A DNA stretch of 64,000 nucleotides, from the NCBI RefSeq assembly GCF_030908405.1, contig NZ_CP133089.1, positions 496,001 to 560,000 of the forward strand. Direction: 5' to 3'. Both the position numbers and the translations under genes were made by a program. Under the pieces are notes generated by a model, which had not been told where the DNA came from, did not search any database, and was given only the letters and a program-made list of their open reading frames with translations. This document shows, piece by piece, positions 44,187-52,859 of the stretch. Position 1 is the first letter of the stretch; the number at the start of each line of letters is the position of its first letter. The stretch is from Aminobacterium sp. MB27-C1. Its GTDB lineage: Bacteria; Synergistota; Synergistia; Synergistales; Aminobacteriaceae.

Positions 44187-44361
44187 ATTTTTCTGGTCTG
44201 CCGACGCTAAAAGACTTACTATTCCAAGATTTTCCTCGTTTTAACGGTTCTCCTTCAATCTTTGAAAGAAATCTGCTTCCGCAATAAGAACATCTCATTA
44301 TCGGAGCTGTCGATTCTAATTCGAACTCTTTTTTGCATTCCAGACATTGGAACTTAGCCAT
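44185..44361 (-). CDS. Small zinc-ribbon protein
   Basis: A 58-aa protein with two CxxC knuckles (CLECKKEFEL and CSYCGSRF, about residues 6-9 and 24-27) and a basic C-terminal tail (EPLKRGKSWNSKSFSVGRPE). The size and cysteine spacing resemble zinc-ribbon proteins such as the archaeal RNA polymerase subunit P and other short bacterial zinc ribbons. AGGAGGTG-like GGAGGTG lies seven bases before the ATG. The gene is divergent from korA and convergent with cstA. It may bind nucleic acid, but no function can be assigned. Confidence 0.8.
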   Translation of the reverse strand: MAKFQCLECKKEFELESTAPIMRCSYCGSRFLSKIEGEPLKRGKSWNSKSFSVGRPEK

Positions 44362-44440
44362 ATATAAACACCTCCATATAGATATCTCACGACGGCCTAT
44401 TTATTATAATTGATTTGTGCTTTTAATGAAGATATTTAGT

Positions 44441-44462
44441 TATAATAATACAAATTTGTATT
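44441..44462 (+). promoter_or_regulatory. korA promoter -10 box with adjoining palindrome
   Basis: TATAAT at 44441-44446 is followed at once by a perfect 16-bp palindrome AATACAAATTTGTATT (44447-44462), placed at the expected transcript start, about 36 bases before the korA ATG. This is the geometry of a repressor operator. No convincing -35 box is seen, and the regulator is unknown. Confidence 0.55.
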
Positions 44463-44497
44463 GTAATATTAACATGTTTTGAGAGAGGAGGTTTTTA

Positions 44498-46237
44498 ATG
44501 ACTATTCCAATCGGGAAATCAAGAAAAGAGATATCTTTGGTTCTTTGTGGAGCTGCTGGACAAGGAGTACAGACAGTTGAAGAGTTACTTATACGGGCTA
44601 TACGTCATATTGGCTACAGCGTTTTTGCCAGTCGTGAATATATGTCTCGCGTAAGAGGAGGAAATAATTCTACAGAGATACGAATATCTCCTTGGCCAAT
44701 ACGGGCCTTTGTAGATCGTATCGATATAGCGGTGCCTTTAAGTTTGGGAGTCAGAGATAATATTTTGCGACGTATTTCGAAGGAAACGATTGTGATCTGC
44801 GATCAAGAGGATTTAGGCAGTGAAATAGAGAAGTTTAGGGGCTCTATATTAAATGTGAATATTAATGAAGTCGCAAGAGAAATTGGAGGGAAGGTCTTTT
44901 CTAATTTTATTGCTGCAGGCGTTATATTAGGTCTTATCGGTGGAGGAATGGAGTCGGCAAAAGCATTTTGTGATGAAAAGTTCAGTGGTAAAAAAGAGAA
45001 ACTTGCAGAACAGAATAAGGTGGCCTTAGAGAGAGGCTATGTTATAGGAAGATCATATATTGGAGATGATTCTATTCTTCTTCCACCTGATCAGGCTATT
45101 AGATCTGCTCAAAGAGTTGTAATGAGTGGAACAGAAGCAGTCTCCTTAGGGGCTCTTTCTGCTGGATGTTCTTTTGTTACGGCATATCCCATGTCTCCTG
45201 CAACGGGAGTTTTAACATTTATGGCTCAAAAGGCTAAAGAGATGGAAATTATTGTTGAACAGGCTGAAGATGAAATTGCTGCAATAAATATGGCGATAGG
45301 GGCCTCATATTCAGGAGCCAGATCTATGGTTACGACGTCGGGAGGAGGTTTTGATCTTATGTGTGAAGGCGTCAGTCTGGCTGGAGTAATGGAGACACCT
45401 GTAGTTATCCATCTTGCTCAGCGTCCAGGGCCAGCTACTGGTATGGCTACACGTACAGAGCAAGGAGATCTTAATGTCGCTTTATATGGTGGACATGGCG
45501 AGTTTCCACGAGCTGTATTAGCGCCGGCTTCTCTTGAGGAAGCCTTCAGACTGTCATCAAAAGCCTTTTATTTGGCTGATACATATCAGATTCCCGTTAT
45601 TCTCATGACAGATCAATACTTTCTCAACACATATTATGATATGGCTATGCCTGATGTGAAGGGTACGTTGGTCCCCCCTGCAATTGTTGAAGCGAATGAC
45701 AATTACAGACGGTACGAGATAACTCATGATGGAATTTCACCGCGAGCTGTTCCAGGATATGGAAATGGGTTGGTTGGAGCAGATAGTCATGAACATGATG
45801 AGATTGGACATGTGTACGAAGACTTTGATCTTCGTGAACGTATGGTTCAAAAGCGCTTGCGAAAGATTGAGAGCATGCAGAAGGATATCGAAGAGCCGTT
45901 ACTAATTGGTCCAGAAGATTTTAGAACGCTTATTATTGGATGGGGGTCAAGCTTCCATATTATTGAAGAGACGTTGGAGTTTATAGGACGTTCTGATACA
46001 GCTTTAATGCATTTTCAACAGATCTATCCACTTCCTCAAAACATAGGAATGAAGTTGGAACAAGCACAAAAGATTATCGTTATAGAAGGAAATAAAACGG
46101 GTCAATTTGCAAGATTATTGACACAACATACAGGGAGGATGATTGATTATGTTCTTCCTTATTATTCTGGGTTGCAATTCTCAGTAGAGCAACTGACGCG
46201 AGACCTTGATTCTTGTTTAAACGGGGAGGTGCTGTAG
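44498..46237 (+). CDS. korA: 2-oxoacid:acceptor oxidoreductase, fused gamma-alpha subunit
   Basis: A 579-aa subunit of a ferredoxin-dependent 2-oxoacid oxidoreductase, which oxidatively decarboxylates 2-oxo acids to acyl-CoA. The N-terminal third (about 10-190) is the gamma domain (VLCGAAGQGVQTVEELLIRA, YMSRVRGGNNSTEIRIS). The alpha part follows (about 205-579; MSGTEAVSLGALSAGCSFVTA, YPMSPATGV, EQAEDEIAAINMAIGASYSG, TTSGGGFDLMCEG). The gamma-alpha fusion with a separate beta subunit is the KorAB type. No ferredoxin-like subunit is encoded nearby. The substrate could be 2-oxoglutarate or a branched or aromatic keto acid from amino-acid fermentation. A GAGAGGAGG site precedes the ATG. Confidence 0.93.
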   Translation: MTIPIGKSRKEISLVLCGAAGQGVQTVEELLIRAIRHIGYSVFASREYMSRVRGGNNSTEIRISPWPIRAFVDRIDIAVPLSLGVRDNILRRISKETIVICDQEDLGSEIEKFRGSILNVNINEVAREIGGKVFSNFIAAGVILGLIGGGMESAKAFCDEKFSGKKEKLAEQNKVALERGYVIGRSYIGDDSILLPPDQAIRSAQRVVMSGTEAVSLGALSAGCSFVTAYPMSPATGVLTFMAQKAKEMEIIVEQAEDEIAAINMAIGASYSGARSMVTTSGGGFDLMCEGVSLAGVMETPVVIHLAQRPGPATGMATRTEQGDLNVALYGGHGEFPRAVLAPASLEEAFRLSSKAFYLADTYQIPVILMTDQYFLNTYYDMAMPDVKGTLVPPAIVEANDNYRRYEITHDGISPRAVPGYGNGLVGADSHEHDEIGHVYEDFDLRERMVQKRLRKIESMQKDIEEPLLIGPEDFRTLIIGWGSSFHIIEETLEFIGRSDTALMHFQQIYPLPQNIGMKLEQAQKIIVIEGNKTGQFARLLTQHTGRMIDYVLPYYSGLQFSVEQLTRDLDSCLNGEVL

Positions 46238-47101
46238 ATGACTACGCCGAAAATTTTCGACCTTCCAGAAGCTGATATAGCGTGGTGTCCGGGATGTGGC
46301 GATTTTAAAATACTTGAAGCTCTCAAATCTGCTTTTTCACAATTAAACTGGCAACCTAATGATGTAGTTGTTGTATCTGGTATAGGTCAGGCTGCGAAGA
46401 CACCCCATTTTATAAAATGTCATTTTTTAAATGGTTTACACGGTAGAGCTCTTTCCAACGCGACAGGAATTAAAATAGCTAATCCAAAACTGAATGTTAT
46501 AGCTATAGGTGGAGATGGAGATATGTATGGGGAGGGCGGAAATCATTTTATCCATACTATTCGTCGGAATCCTGACATTACAAATTTGGTCTATAACAAT
46601 ATGGTTTATGGTTTAACGAAGGGACAAGCCTCTCCTACAAGTTTTACTGGTTTTAAAACACCTGTTCAAGTAGATGGCGTATTTGCCACTCCTTTTAACC
46701 CTTTAGCTGTTGCCATTGTTTTGGGGGCTACTTTTGTTGCACGAGCTTTTGCAGGAGATGTGGAACAAACAACCTACCTAATAAAACAGGCTATTGAACA
46801 TCGTGGCTATGCGCTAATCGATATATTTCAACCGTGTGTTTCCTTTAATAAGATAAATACATATAAATGGTACGAAGAGAATACATATTATATTGATGAT
46901 ACTCATGATCCTGAAAACCAGATCTCTGCGCTTTCTTTAGCGCTAAAGAAAGATAAATTCCCTTTAGGTGTTTTGTATAAGCAGGAAGGAAGAAAAACAT
47001 TTGAGGAGAATTTTTCTCTGTATAAAGAAAAAAGAACGCCTCTTTTTCAAAGAAGTGCTAAAATCAGAGAAATTGAAACTTGTATTACAGGTATGATGTG
47101 A
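46238..47101 (+). CDS. korB: 2-oxoacid:acceptor oxidoreductase, beta subunit
   Basis: The 287-aa thiamine-diphosphate-binding beta subunit, starting directly after the korA stop. It begins with [16 protein letters not shown], where the CPGCG cysteines help hold a [4Fe-4S] cluster. The ThDP/Mg motif [21 protein letters not shown] and the conserved [16 protein letters not shown] follow. Length and motifs are normal for KorB. Together with KorA it forms the enzyme that supplies acyl-CoA and reduced ferredoxin. Confidence 0.95.
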   Translation: MTTPKIFDLPEADIAWCPGCGDFKILEALKSAFSQLNWQPNDVVVVSGIGQAAKTPHFIKCHFLNGLHGRALSNATGIKIANPKLNVIAIGGDGDMYGEGGNHFIHTIRRNPDITNLVYNNMVYGLTKGQASPTSFTGFKTPVQVDGVFATPFNPLAVAIVLGATFVARAFAGDVEQTTYLIKQAIEHRGYALIDIFQPCVSFNKINTYKWYEENTYYIDDTHDPENQISALSLALKKDKFPLGVLYKQEGRKTFEENFSLYKEKRTPLFQRSAKIREIETCITGMM

Positions 47102-47140
47102 GAACGAAAAGGATGTTTCTTGAAAGGGAGGGAAGAATAA

Positions 47141-47719
47141 ATGGAAGGGTTAATTCCGTTAGGATATGAAGCTCCTGATTTTTCGTCAAGAGACCAAAAC
47201 GGTAAAAACGTAATTCTTTCCACTTTGATAGGGAAAAATATCTTGCTTTCTTTTCATCCTTTAGCTTGGACAAGTGTTTGTCAAGCGCAAGTCAATACAA
47301 TAGATACTCATATGAGACTTTTTGATAAATTAAATACTATACCTTTTGCTCTCAGTGTAGACTCATATGCCAGCAAAAAGGCATGGAGTGACGCCCTTGG
47401 AATAAAAAAGCTACAATTCCTTTCTGATTTTTGGCCTCATGGTTCTATAGCGAGACAATATGGCGTCTTTAGAGAACAAGATGGAATTTCTTCTCGTGCG
47501 AATATACTTCTCAATGAGAAACATGAAGTCATTTTTACTAAAATATACGGACTGGAAGAAACACCTGATCTTCGAGAAATAATCTTCGTACTTAAAGATT
47601 ACACTCGAACTGAAATCCCTAATATTGAAATTGAAATACAAAGATGCATGAAAGATGCTCTGGGTAGAACTGTCTGTATCAAAGATAGCAGAGCCAAAGG
47701 TATCGATGCAACAAACTAG
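47141..47719 (+). CDS. Peroxiredoxin (AhpC/TSA family)
   Basis: A 192-aa thioredoxin-fold protein, probably a cytoplasmic peroxide reductase. The beginning PLGYEAPDFSSRDQNGKNVI and the active-site block SFHPLAWTSVCQAQV, with peroxidatic Cys47, fit the family's P-x-x-x-T/S-x-x-C pattern. The C-terminal part has further cysteines (CMKDALGRTVC, about residues 172-182) that might act as resolving residues. It follows korAB by 39 bases with its own AAGGGAGGG site. Protection of the oxygen-sensitive Kor enzyme is a reasonable but unproven reading. Confidence 0.88.
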   Translation: MEGLIPLGYEAPDFSSRDQNGKNVILSTLIGKNILLSFHPLAWTSVCQAQVNTIDTHMRLFDKLNTIPFALSVDSYASKKAWSDALGIKKLQFLSDFWPHGSIARQYGVFREQDGISSRANILLNEKHEVIFTKIYGLEETPDLREIIFVLKDYTRTEIPNIEIEIQRCMKDALGRTVCIKDSRAKGIDATN

Positions 47720-47726
47720 ATGAGAA

Positions 47727-47749
47727 AACCCCCCAGTTCTCGGGGGGTT
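47727..47749. terminator. Bidirectional terminator hairpin
   Basis: AACCCCCC and GGGGGGTT form an 8-bp stem around AGTTCTC. A short T-run follows on each strand. It lies between the convergent peroxiredoxin gene and the secreted protein gene and includes part of the latter's stop codon. Confidence 0.75.
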
Positions 47750-48503
47750 AATTTTGCCAGTTGAGGCTGAGTATTTTCTTCCAAGAGAAATTAATAATAG
47801 CTTCTCGCGATGGAGTTTGCCCTTTTCCCATTTTTTCAAAATCGTCGTAAAGGTTGTTATAGGCGTTTTTTATTACTGGGTCCGTTTCTGCTTGACGCAC
47901 GAGTTCCGTAATAGGTAGAAGCTGCTTGTAAACTTCAGGGACAAGCACAAAGTTAGGACCATCACGTGTAAGTCCGACTGTGTAGACAAATGTGAGAAGG
48001 GAAGAACTTTCTCTTTCTATATTTTCTAACTCAGAATATGACGGAAGTGTTGGAGATACATAGAGAAAAACATCATCAGGCATGGATAATTGCAAAGGTA
48101 AAGAGTCCCAACATGAACCCCCTGCTGGTGTAATGGCTAGCCATGCTCGAGGCGTTTCTGTGAGAGAGGTGATCCAAAGAAAGTAAACTTTGGAAGTGTT
48201 GCTATCAACAAATGAGAGTCGCCATATAAGGTCAGGGCAAAGATCACTGTCTGCCAGAGGTTGGCGCCACGCACTGCCGGTGATCTTTTTCCCTTGAAGC
48301 ACATTGAGTGGATGAAGTCCCGCTGGGGAACGAAGCCAAGCTTCTTTGATAACGCCTCTATCACTTTGTATCGTCAAGGCCAGAGGATGTCCTGGCACAG
48401 AGTATATTCTAGTTGTAGTTGCTGCTTCCAAGGAAAGAGGTGCTGTTAAAAGAAGACAGACCATATAAAAGATGAAAGAAATTCTGATCTTTTTAAAAGA
48501 CAT
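47748..48503 (-). CDS. Secreted protein of unknown function
   Basis: A 251-aa exported protein with a signal peptide (KKIRISFIFYMVCLLLTA, ending SLEA). The mature domain is beta-rich at first (TRIYSVPGHPLALTIQSDRG, VYFLWITSLTETPRAWLAIT) and helical at the end. I do not recognise the family. It lies 21 bases downstream of folK on the same strand, with its own AGGAGGTG site, so it may be carried on the fol transcript without a link to folate. Confidence 0.78.
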   Translation of the reverse strand: MSFKKIRISFIFYMVCLLLTAPLSLEAATTTRIYSVPGHPLALTIQSDRGVIKEAWLRSPAGLHPLNVLQGKKITGSAWRQPLADSDLCPDLIWRLSFVDSNTSKVYFLWITSLTETPRAWLAITPAGGSCWDSLPLQLSMPDDVFLYVSPTLPSYSELENIERESSSLLTFVYTVGLTRDGPNFVLVPEVYKQLLPITELVRQAETDPVIKNAYNNLYDDFEKMGKGQTPSREAIINFSWKKILSLNWQN

Positions 48504-48524
48504 AAATGCTAAACACCTCCTGTT

Positions 48525-49019
48525 TTACAAACTTGAAATTTTAATTAAAGTTTCATCTTGTAGATTGAGTTTTTGCGCAAGCGCATCAATAGTTGTCTTT
48601 GAAAGAGGATGAACCCAATCTGGTGCTATTTGTGCCAATGGGACAAGAACGAAAGCTCTTTTATACATTTCAGGATGAGGAATGCATAAGGTGGAGCTTG
48701 TATAGGTTTGTCCATTTTCTAAAAGTAAAATATCAATGTCTATTTCTCTCGGTCCCCAGTGAACTCTTTGTACACGACCTATTTCTTGCTCTATGGTCTT
48801 TATAGTAGAAAGCAACTCTTCAGGTTTTGCTTCAGTTTCTATAATTACACACGCATTTAAAAAACGAGGCTGTTGTGTCACGCCTACTGGAGCGGTTTCA
48901 AAAATATCACTTTTTGCAATAATGGCGATCTTTTTTTCTTTCAACAGCTGCACTGCCTTTCGCAGATTTCCCATTCGATCACCAATGTTGCTGCCTATTC
49001 CTAATGCAACGCGCATCAC
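48525..49019 (-). CDS. folK: HPPK, folate biosynthesis
   Basis: 2-amino-4-hydroxy-6-hydroxymethyldihydropteridine diphosphokinase, the ATP-dependent step before dihydropteroate synthase. The 164-aa protein has the start RVALGIGSNIGDRMGNLRKA, FETAPVGVTQQPRFLNACV and the signature RVHWGPREIDIDILLLEN, with the metal-binding Asp pair. IPHPEMYKRAFVLVPLAQIAP is also visible. It overlaps folP by four bases, so the two consecutive steps are translated together. Confidence 0.96.
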   Translation of the reverse strand: MMRVALGIGSNIGDRMGNLRKAVQLLKEKKIAIIAKSDIFETAPVGVTQQPRFLNACVIIETEAKPEELLSTIKTIEQEIGRVQRVHWGPREIDIDILLLENGQTYTSSTLCIPHPEMYKRAFVLVPLAQIAPDWVHPLSKTTIDALAQKLNLQDETLIKISSL

Positions 49020-50233
49020 ATTTCTGCCTCCCTTACCGCTTCTACCATTTTTATAACATCATGTGTAGCCTCTACGTCGTGAACTCTAACGAGTTCTACT
49101 CCTTCTTGTGCGCAATGAGCAGAAACTGCAAGGGTTCCATAAAGGCGAGACTGAAGGTCCTCTTTGGCGAGAATAGTTTTTATAAAACCTTTTCGCGAGT
49201 GTCCAATGAGAAGAGGATGGCCTAAACTTCTAAACGATTGTATTGACTTCAAAATACGGAGATTATCTTCTAACCGTTTTCCAAAACCTATGCCTGGGTC
49301 AATAATAATACGCTCTGCTGAGACACCCGCATCTTGAAGCCTTTGTAGCTTTTCTTTGAAATAGTCGAGGCTTTCCCCAATAACATCATTATAATACGGG
49401 TTTGTTTGCATATTCTTAGGGGCCCCCTGAATATGGGAAAGAACATAGGGTAACGTAGTCTGAGCTACTGCCTCAAGCATTTTATCATCAAGGGAGAAAC
49501 CGGAGATATCATTAATAATATCTGCACCGTTTTCTACTGCAATTGTTGCAATTTCCCCTTTATAGGTGTCTACTGAAATAATCGCTTCAGGAAACTCTTT
49601 TCTTAATGACTGAAGAGAGGGGAGTAAGCGTTCTTTTTCTTCCTCTTCGCTAATAGGATCAGCACCTGGACGAGTCGATTCAGCCCCTAGATCAAGAATG
49701 TCAGCTCCTGTTTCAAGCATGTGTTCTGCCTGCTTCAGTAGGTCAGCAATGGATTCTAAGCGGCTTCCAGCGTAAAAGGAATCGGGGGTGGCGTTAAGGA
49801 TGCCCATAATTTTTGTTTCCCCCTGCTTTAAATTTAGAAAACGACCTCTCGGAAGTGGTAATTTCCATGATGAAGCAAAATATTTTTTAAAAGAAACTGC
49901 TAACTCTTTTCGTATTTTTTCAATGCCCCAACATGACATGGCTTCCAGTTTAGGAAAAAGTGCTTTGTATTGTCCTTCTGTTCCTATAAGAAGAACATTA
50001 CTATATTTGCTCTGTGCATCTATAACATTGCGATGAACAACAGCATCTCCACCTCTGGCAAGCATCTCTTGCTTGAGATAGGCGGCGGCACGAAAATCAA
50101 CATCTGGAATCCAAAAAGCGAAGACTTCTCGTTTAGGAACAAAATATGCCACTGATCGGGGATCAGCTCCTACTTTTGCTATCAAAGATACGAGGTCTTT
50201 ATTACTCTTGATTTTTACTGGGTATATAGCCAA
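49016..50233 (-). CDS. folP: Dihydropteroate synthase with N-terminal extension
   Basis: Condenses hydroxymethyldihydropterin diphosphate with p-aminobenzoate. The TIM-barrel core starts at about residue 138 (IMGILNATPDSFYAGSR). It includes LDLGAESTRPGADPISEEEE, ISVDTYKGEIATIAVENGAD, YVLSHIQGAP, IIDPGIGFGKRLEDNL and IGHSRKGFIK. The preceding about 130 residues form an additional domain with alpha-beta character (VLLIGTEGQYKALFPKLEAM), so the protein has 405 aa against about 270-280 for the core enzyme. Similar long forms are known in some bacteria; the role of the extension is unknown. folK follows with a four-base overlap. Confidence 0.94.
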   Translation of the reverse strand: MAIYPVKIKSNKDLVSLIAKVGADPRSVAYFVPKREVFAFWIPDVDFRAAAYLKQEMLARGGDAVVHRNVIDAQSKYSNVLLIGTEGQYKALFPKLEAMSCWGIEKIRKELAVSFKKYFASSWKLPLPRGRFLNLKQGETKIMGILNATPDSFYAGSRLESIADLLKQAEHMLETGADILDLGAESTRPGADPISEEEEKERLLPSLQSLRKEFPEAIISVDTYKGEIATIAVENGADIINDISGFSLDDKMLEAVAQTTLPYVLSHIQGAPKNMQTNPYYNDVIGESLDYFKEKLQRLQDAGVSAERIIIDPGIGFGKRLEDNLRILKSIQSFRSLGHPLLIGHSRKGFIKTILAKEDLQSRLYGTLAVSAHCAQEGVELVRVHDVEATHDVIKMVEAVREAEM

Positions 50234-50316
50234 TGAACTATTCCCTTCCTTTAGTGATTAATAAGCATGAAACACAAAGATAATAAGTCCTCTCATAAAG
50301 GAGGTCAAGAAAAAGA

Positions 50317-50967
50317 CTAAATCCACTCGGTTTGTACTTTTTTCAGATGAAATGTCTGATTTAATGAGAAAAGGCTATACCCTCGTTTTTCATCATGAGT
50401 AAGAACGCTATACGAAGCTGTATCCATGTGAGTTTTCCAGAAATATGGTTCAGGTATATGAATACAAGCTGCAATGAGAGGTTTAAGAACTGTACGATGG
50501 GAGACCACAACAAAAGTTTCGCCTTTATGTCTTTTCACGAGCTCATTGAGAGTTTGTATGGAACGCTTTTGAACATCGGCAAGAGTTTCAGCGCCAGGGA
50601 GAGACAATTTTTCCGGATAGGTAAGCCACATCTGCCATTCCGAAGGATATTCAAGTGCTATATCCGTTTTGAGCCGGCCTTCCCATGAACTGAAGTTAAT
50701 ATTATTTATCCCTTCTAGAATCTCAACTTTTTCTATTGAGCATGATGTAGCTATTGCTGACGCTGTCTGGCGAGCTCTGAGCAAGGGACTTGTATATGCA
50801 TATTGAGGAGAGAGAGCAATAAGGGCTTTCCCCAGATCAGAAGCTTGCTCTAGCCCTCTTTCGTTAAGTGGATAGTCGACTCGTCCTCGGAATCGTTCTT
50901 CCTTGTTCCCTTGGCACTCACCGTGACGAGCGAGAATAATAGTGGTGTGTTTATATTGAGATGCCAT
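50317..50967 (-). CDS. Histidine phosphatase family protein
   Basis: A 216-aa phosphoglycerate-mutase-like phosphatase. The phospho-accepting histidine lies in IILARHGECQGNKEERFRG, followed by DYPLNERGLEQASDLGKAL. A second active-site histidine lies in VVSHRTVLKPLIAACI. The pattern fits broad-specificity phosphatases and CobC-like alpha-ribazole phosphatases. The neighbouring folate genes do not define a substrate. AGGAGGC precedes the ATG. It is the first gene of a minus-strand group running to 47748. Confidence 0.9.
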   Translation of the reverse strand: MASQYKHTTIILARHGECQGNKEERFRGRVDYPLNERGLEQASDLGKALIALSPQYAYTSPLLRARQTASAIATSCSIEKVEILEGINNINFSSWEGRLKTDIALEYPSEWQMWLTYPEKLSLPGAETLADVQKRSIQTLNELVKRHKGETFVVVSHRTVLKPLIAACIHIPEPYFWKTHMDTASYSVLTHDEKRGYSLFSLNQTFHLKKVQTEWI

Positions 50968-51017
50968 ATAAAAGCCTCCTCACACTTTAAAAGGTATTTT
51001 TATCTTTATATCAAAAG

Positions 51018-51047
51018 AAAGTATAACAAAAAAAAGTATAACAAAAA
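51018..51047. repeat. Tandem 15-bp duplication
   Basis: Two exact, adjacent copies of AAAGTATAACAAAAA lie 13 bases upstream of the hrcA -35 box, between the divergent hrcA and phosphatase genes. Their A-tracts could act as an UP-type element. Confidence 0.8.
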
Positions 51048-51059
51048 GGCTGACCAGTC

Positions 51060-51088
51060 TTGACAATACACCCCAGGGTTGATAATCT
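51060..51088 (+). promoter_or_regulatory. Sigma-A promoter of the hrcA operon
   Basis: A perfect TTGACA (51060-51065) and TAATCT (51083-51088) with 17-base spacing lie just ahead of the CIRCE operator. Confidence 0.85.
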
Positions 51089-51108
51089 ACCTTTTGTAAA
51101 CATGAGGG

Positions 51109-51135
51109 CTAGCACTCATTGGCATAGAGTGCTAA
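51109..51135 (+). promoter_or_regulatory. CIRCE operator (HrcA-binding site)
   Basis: CTAGCACTC-N9-GAGTGCTAA matches the CIRCE consensus TTAGCACTC-N9-GAGTGCTAA with one changed base in the left arm. It lies about 20 bases after the -10 box, in the transcribed leader of hrcA, where HrcA would block transcription. Confidence 0.95.
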
Positions 51136-51160
51136 TACGTCCTCAAGAGGAGGGAGCTTT

Positions 51161-52177
51161 GTGCTTACCGAGCGACAACTAGAGATCGTTCTTGCCGTTG
51201 TTTATGAGTATATACAGACTGGGGAACCTGCCGGTTCCAGAACAATTGCTCGTAAATACTTAAAAGGTTGCAGTGCTGCCACGGTAAGGAATGAGATGTA
51301 CGATCTTGAGCAGATGGGGTATTTTTACCAGCCTCATACGTCAGCCGGGCGACTTCCTACGTCTAGAGCATATCGTCTTTATGTCGACTCTATATTGCAT
51401 CGAAGAAGAATTGCACCTGTGGGGTTTAAAAGTTGGAGAAATGGTATCAAAGACCAAAAGCAAGGTATTGAATCCATTCTTTCGTATGCCTCTCAACTCT
51501 TGGGCCGGGTTACAAATTATGTCGGTGTGGCTGCCATATCCTCTCTTCACGAAGTGGAAATACAGAGGGTAGATTTTGTCCGTCTTGGGGGAAATGCCGT
51601 TCTCGTAATACTCGTTCTTCAAGGTGGCCTTGTTCACCATAATAATGTTACCCTGCCGTGTGAGCTTTCCCAAGAAACTCTTGACGAGTTGGCTCGTCGT
51701 ATAAATATGATTGTTGTCGGACATCCGTGGGCTGAAGTTCGCCAGGTTCTTTCTTCTTATGTTCTTGAGGGACTGGAAAGATTGTCAGAGGCGTGCCATG
51801 TTGCTATCCTTCAAATGGACGACATGTTGCAGAAATATAACTATAAGCTTTTTGTCGGAGGCGCCCAGCATATTCTCAGTTTGCCTGATTTTCAGGACAT
51901 TAGTAAGTTGCAGGCTATAATTTCACTTCTTGAAGAAGAATCGGCTATGGTAGATATGGTAGACCGGTGTTCTATCGATCTTGGAGTTAACGTGACCATT
52001 GGTGATGAAAATCCTGAAGAAGGAATGCAAGATTGCTCAGTCCTTATGGTTCCTTCCCGTAAAAGAGGGCGCAAAACTGTATTGGGGATTATTGGTCCCA
52101 TACGAATGGATTATGAAAAAACTATTACAGTCCTCGAAGCCATGATGGCTGACATTGAGAAAGAAAATATCGATTAA
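51161..52177 (+). CDS. hrcA: Heat-inducible transcription repressor HrcA
   Basis: Represses the chaperone operon by binding CIRCE and is itself kept folded by GroEL. The 338-aa protein starts at GTG 51161 after GAGGAGGGAG. An N-terminal winged helix (ERQLEIVLAVVYEYIQTGEP, CSAATVRNEMYDLEQMG, PHTSAGRLPTSRAYRLYVD) is followed by the dimerising and regulatory domain. That domain has NMIVVGHPWAEV and the C-terminal GIIGPIRMDYEKTITVLEAM. Autoregulation through the CIRCE at 51109-51135 is expected. Confidence 0.97.
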   Translation: MLTERQLEIVLAVVYEYIQTGEPAGSRTIARKYLKGCSAATVRNEMYDLEQMGYFYQPHTSAGRLPTSRAYRLYVDSILHRRRIAPVGFKSWRNGIKDQKQGIESILSYASQLLGRVTNYVGVAAISSLHEVEIQRVDFVRLGGNAVLVILVLQGGLVHHNNVTLPCELSQETLDELARRINMIVVGHPWAEVRQVLSSYVLEGLERLSEACHVAILQMDDMLQKYNYKLFVGGAQHILSLPDFQDISKLQAIISLLEEESAMVDMVDRCSIDLGVNVTIGDENPEEGMQDCSVLMVPSRKRGRKTVLGIIGPIRMDYEKTITVLEAMMADIEKENID

Positions 52178-52202
52178 TAATATTTAAGGAGGTTTCACCT
52201 TT

Positions 52203-52859
52203 ATGGCCCCTGTAGATAAAGATAAATGTGAAAGACAAGACGATCAGGTCGTTCAGGAAAACCAGACCGATGTGTTAGAAGAGTCTGCACATCTTATTGA
52301 GAATGAGGATGAGATGGAAATCTTAGTTAAAGAAAAAGAAGAGATGGAAAAAGTTATAGAAGAGCTTAAAACGGAGAATAGTGCCCTTAAAACAGCTGCA
52401 GCTTCGGCCAGGGCTGATTTTTTTAATTTTAAAAACAGGGTAGAGCGAGATAAAGAGAGGTATATCCGTTTAGCTAATGAGGATTTGATTTTGCAGTTAT
52501 TGCCAGTTCTCGATAACTTCGATAGAGCGTTGAATCAATCGGGTGATTTTGCAGAAGATGATATACGAAAGGGTGTCTTGATGATTCGTAGGCAGTTTTT
52601 CGGAGTTTTGGAGAGTGCCGGTGTCTCTGAGATTCCTACTGTGGGAGAGAGTTTTTCACCCCTTTGCCACGAAGCGGTAGGAATAGAAGCCGTTGATGAT
52701 CCTCAAAAAGATGGAGTTATCGTAACAGAACTTCAAACGGGGTATAAGATCGGGGATAAGGTTGTTCGAGCATCTAGAGTAAAAGTAGGCAAATATGTAG
52801 GTAAAAAAGATTCTGATGCGAGTATAAATAGCGATAAAGATAAGGAAAAAGACGCATAG
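52203..52859 (+). CDS. grpE: Nucleotide exchange factor GrpE
   Basis: Releases ADP from DnaK. The 218-aa protein has an acidic disordered start, a long coiled coil (about 38-95; EKEEMEKVIEELKTENSALK), the four-helix region (FFNFKNRVERDKERYIRLAN, LQLLPVLDNFDRAL) and the C-terminal beta-wing (SFSPLCHEAVGIEAVDD, VVRASRVKVGKYV). Both length and order of elements are normal. AAGGAGG precedes the ATG. It lies 25 bases after hrcA in the same operon. Confidence 0.96.
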   Translation: MAPVDKDKCERQDDQVVQENQTDVLEESAHLIENEDEMEILVKEKEEMEKVIEELKTENSALKTAAASARADFFNFKNRVERDKERYIRLANEDLILQLLPVLDNFDRALNQSGDFAEDDIRKGVLMIRRQFFGVLESAGVSEIPTVGESFSPLCHEAVGIEAVDDPQKDGVIVTELQTGYKIGDKVVRASRVKVGKYVGKKDSDASINSDKDKEKDA

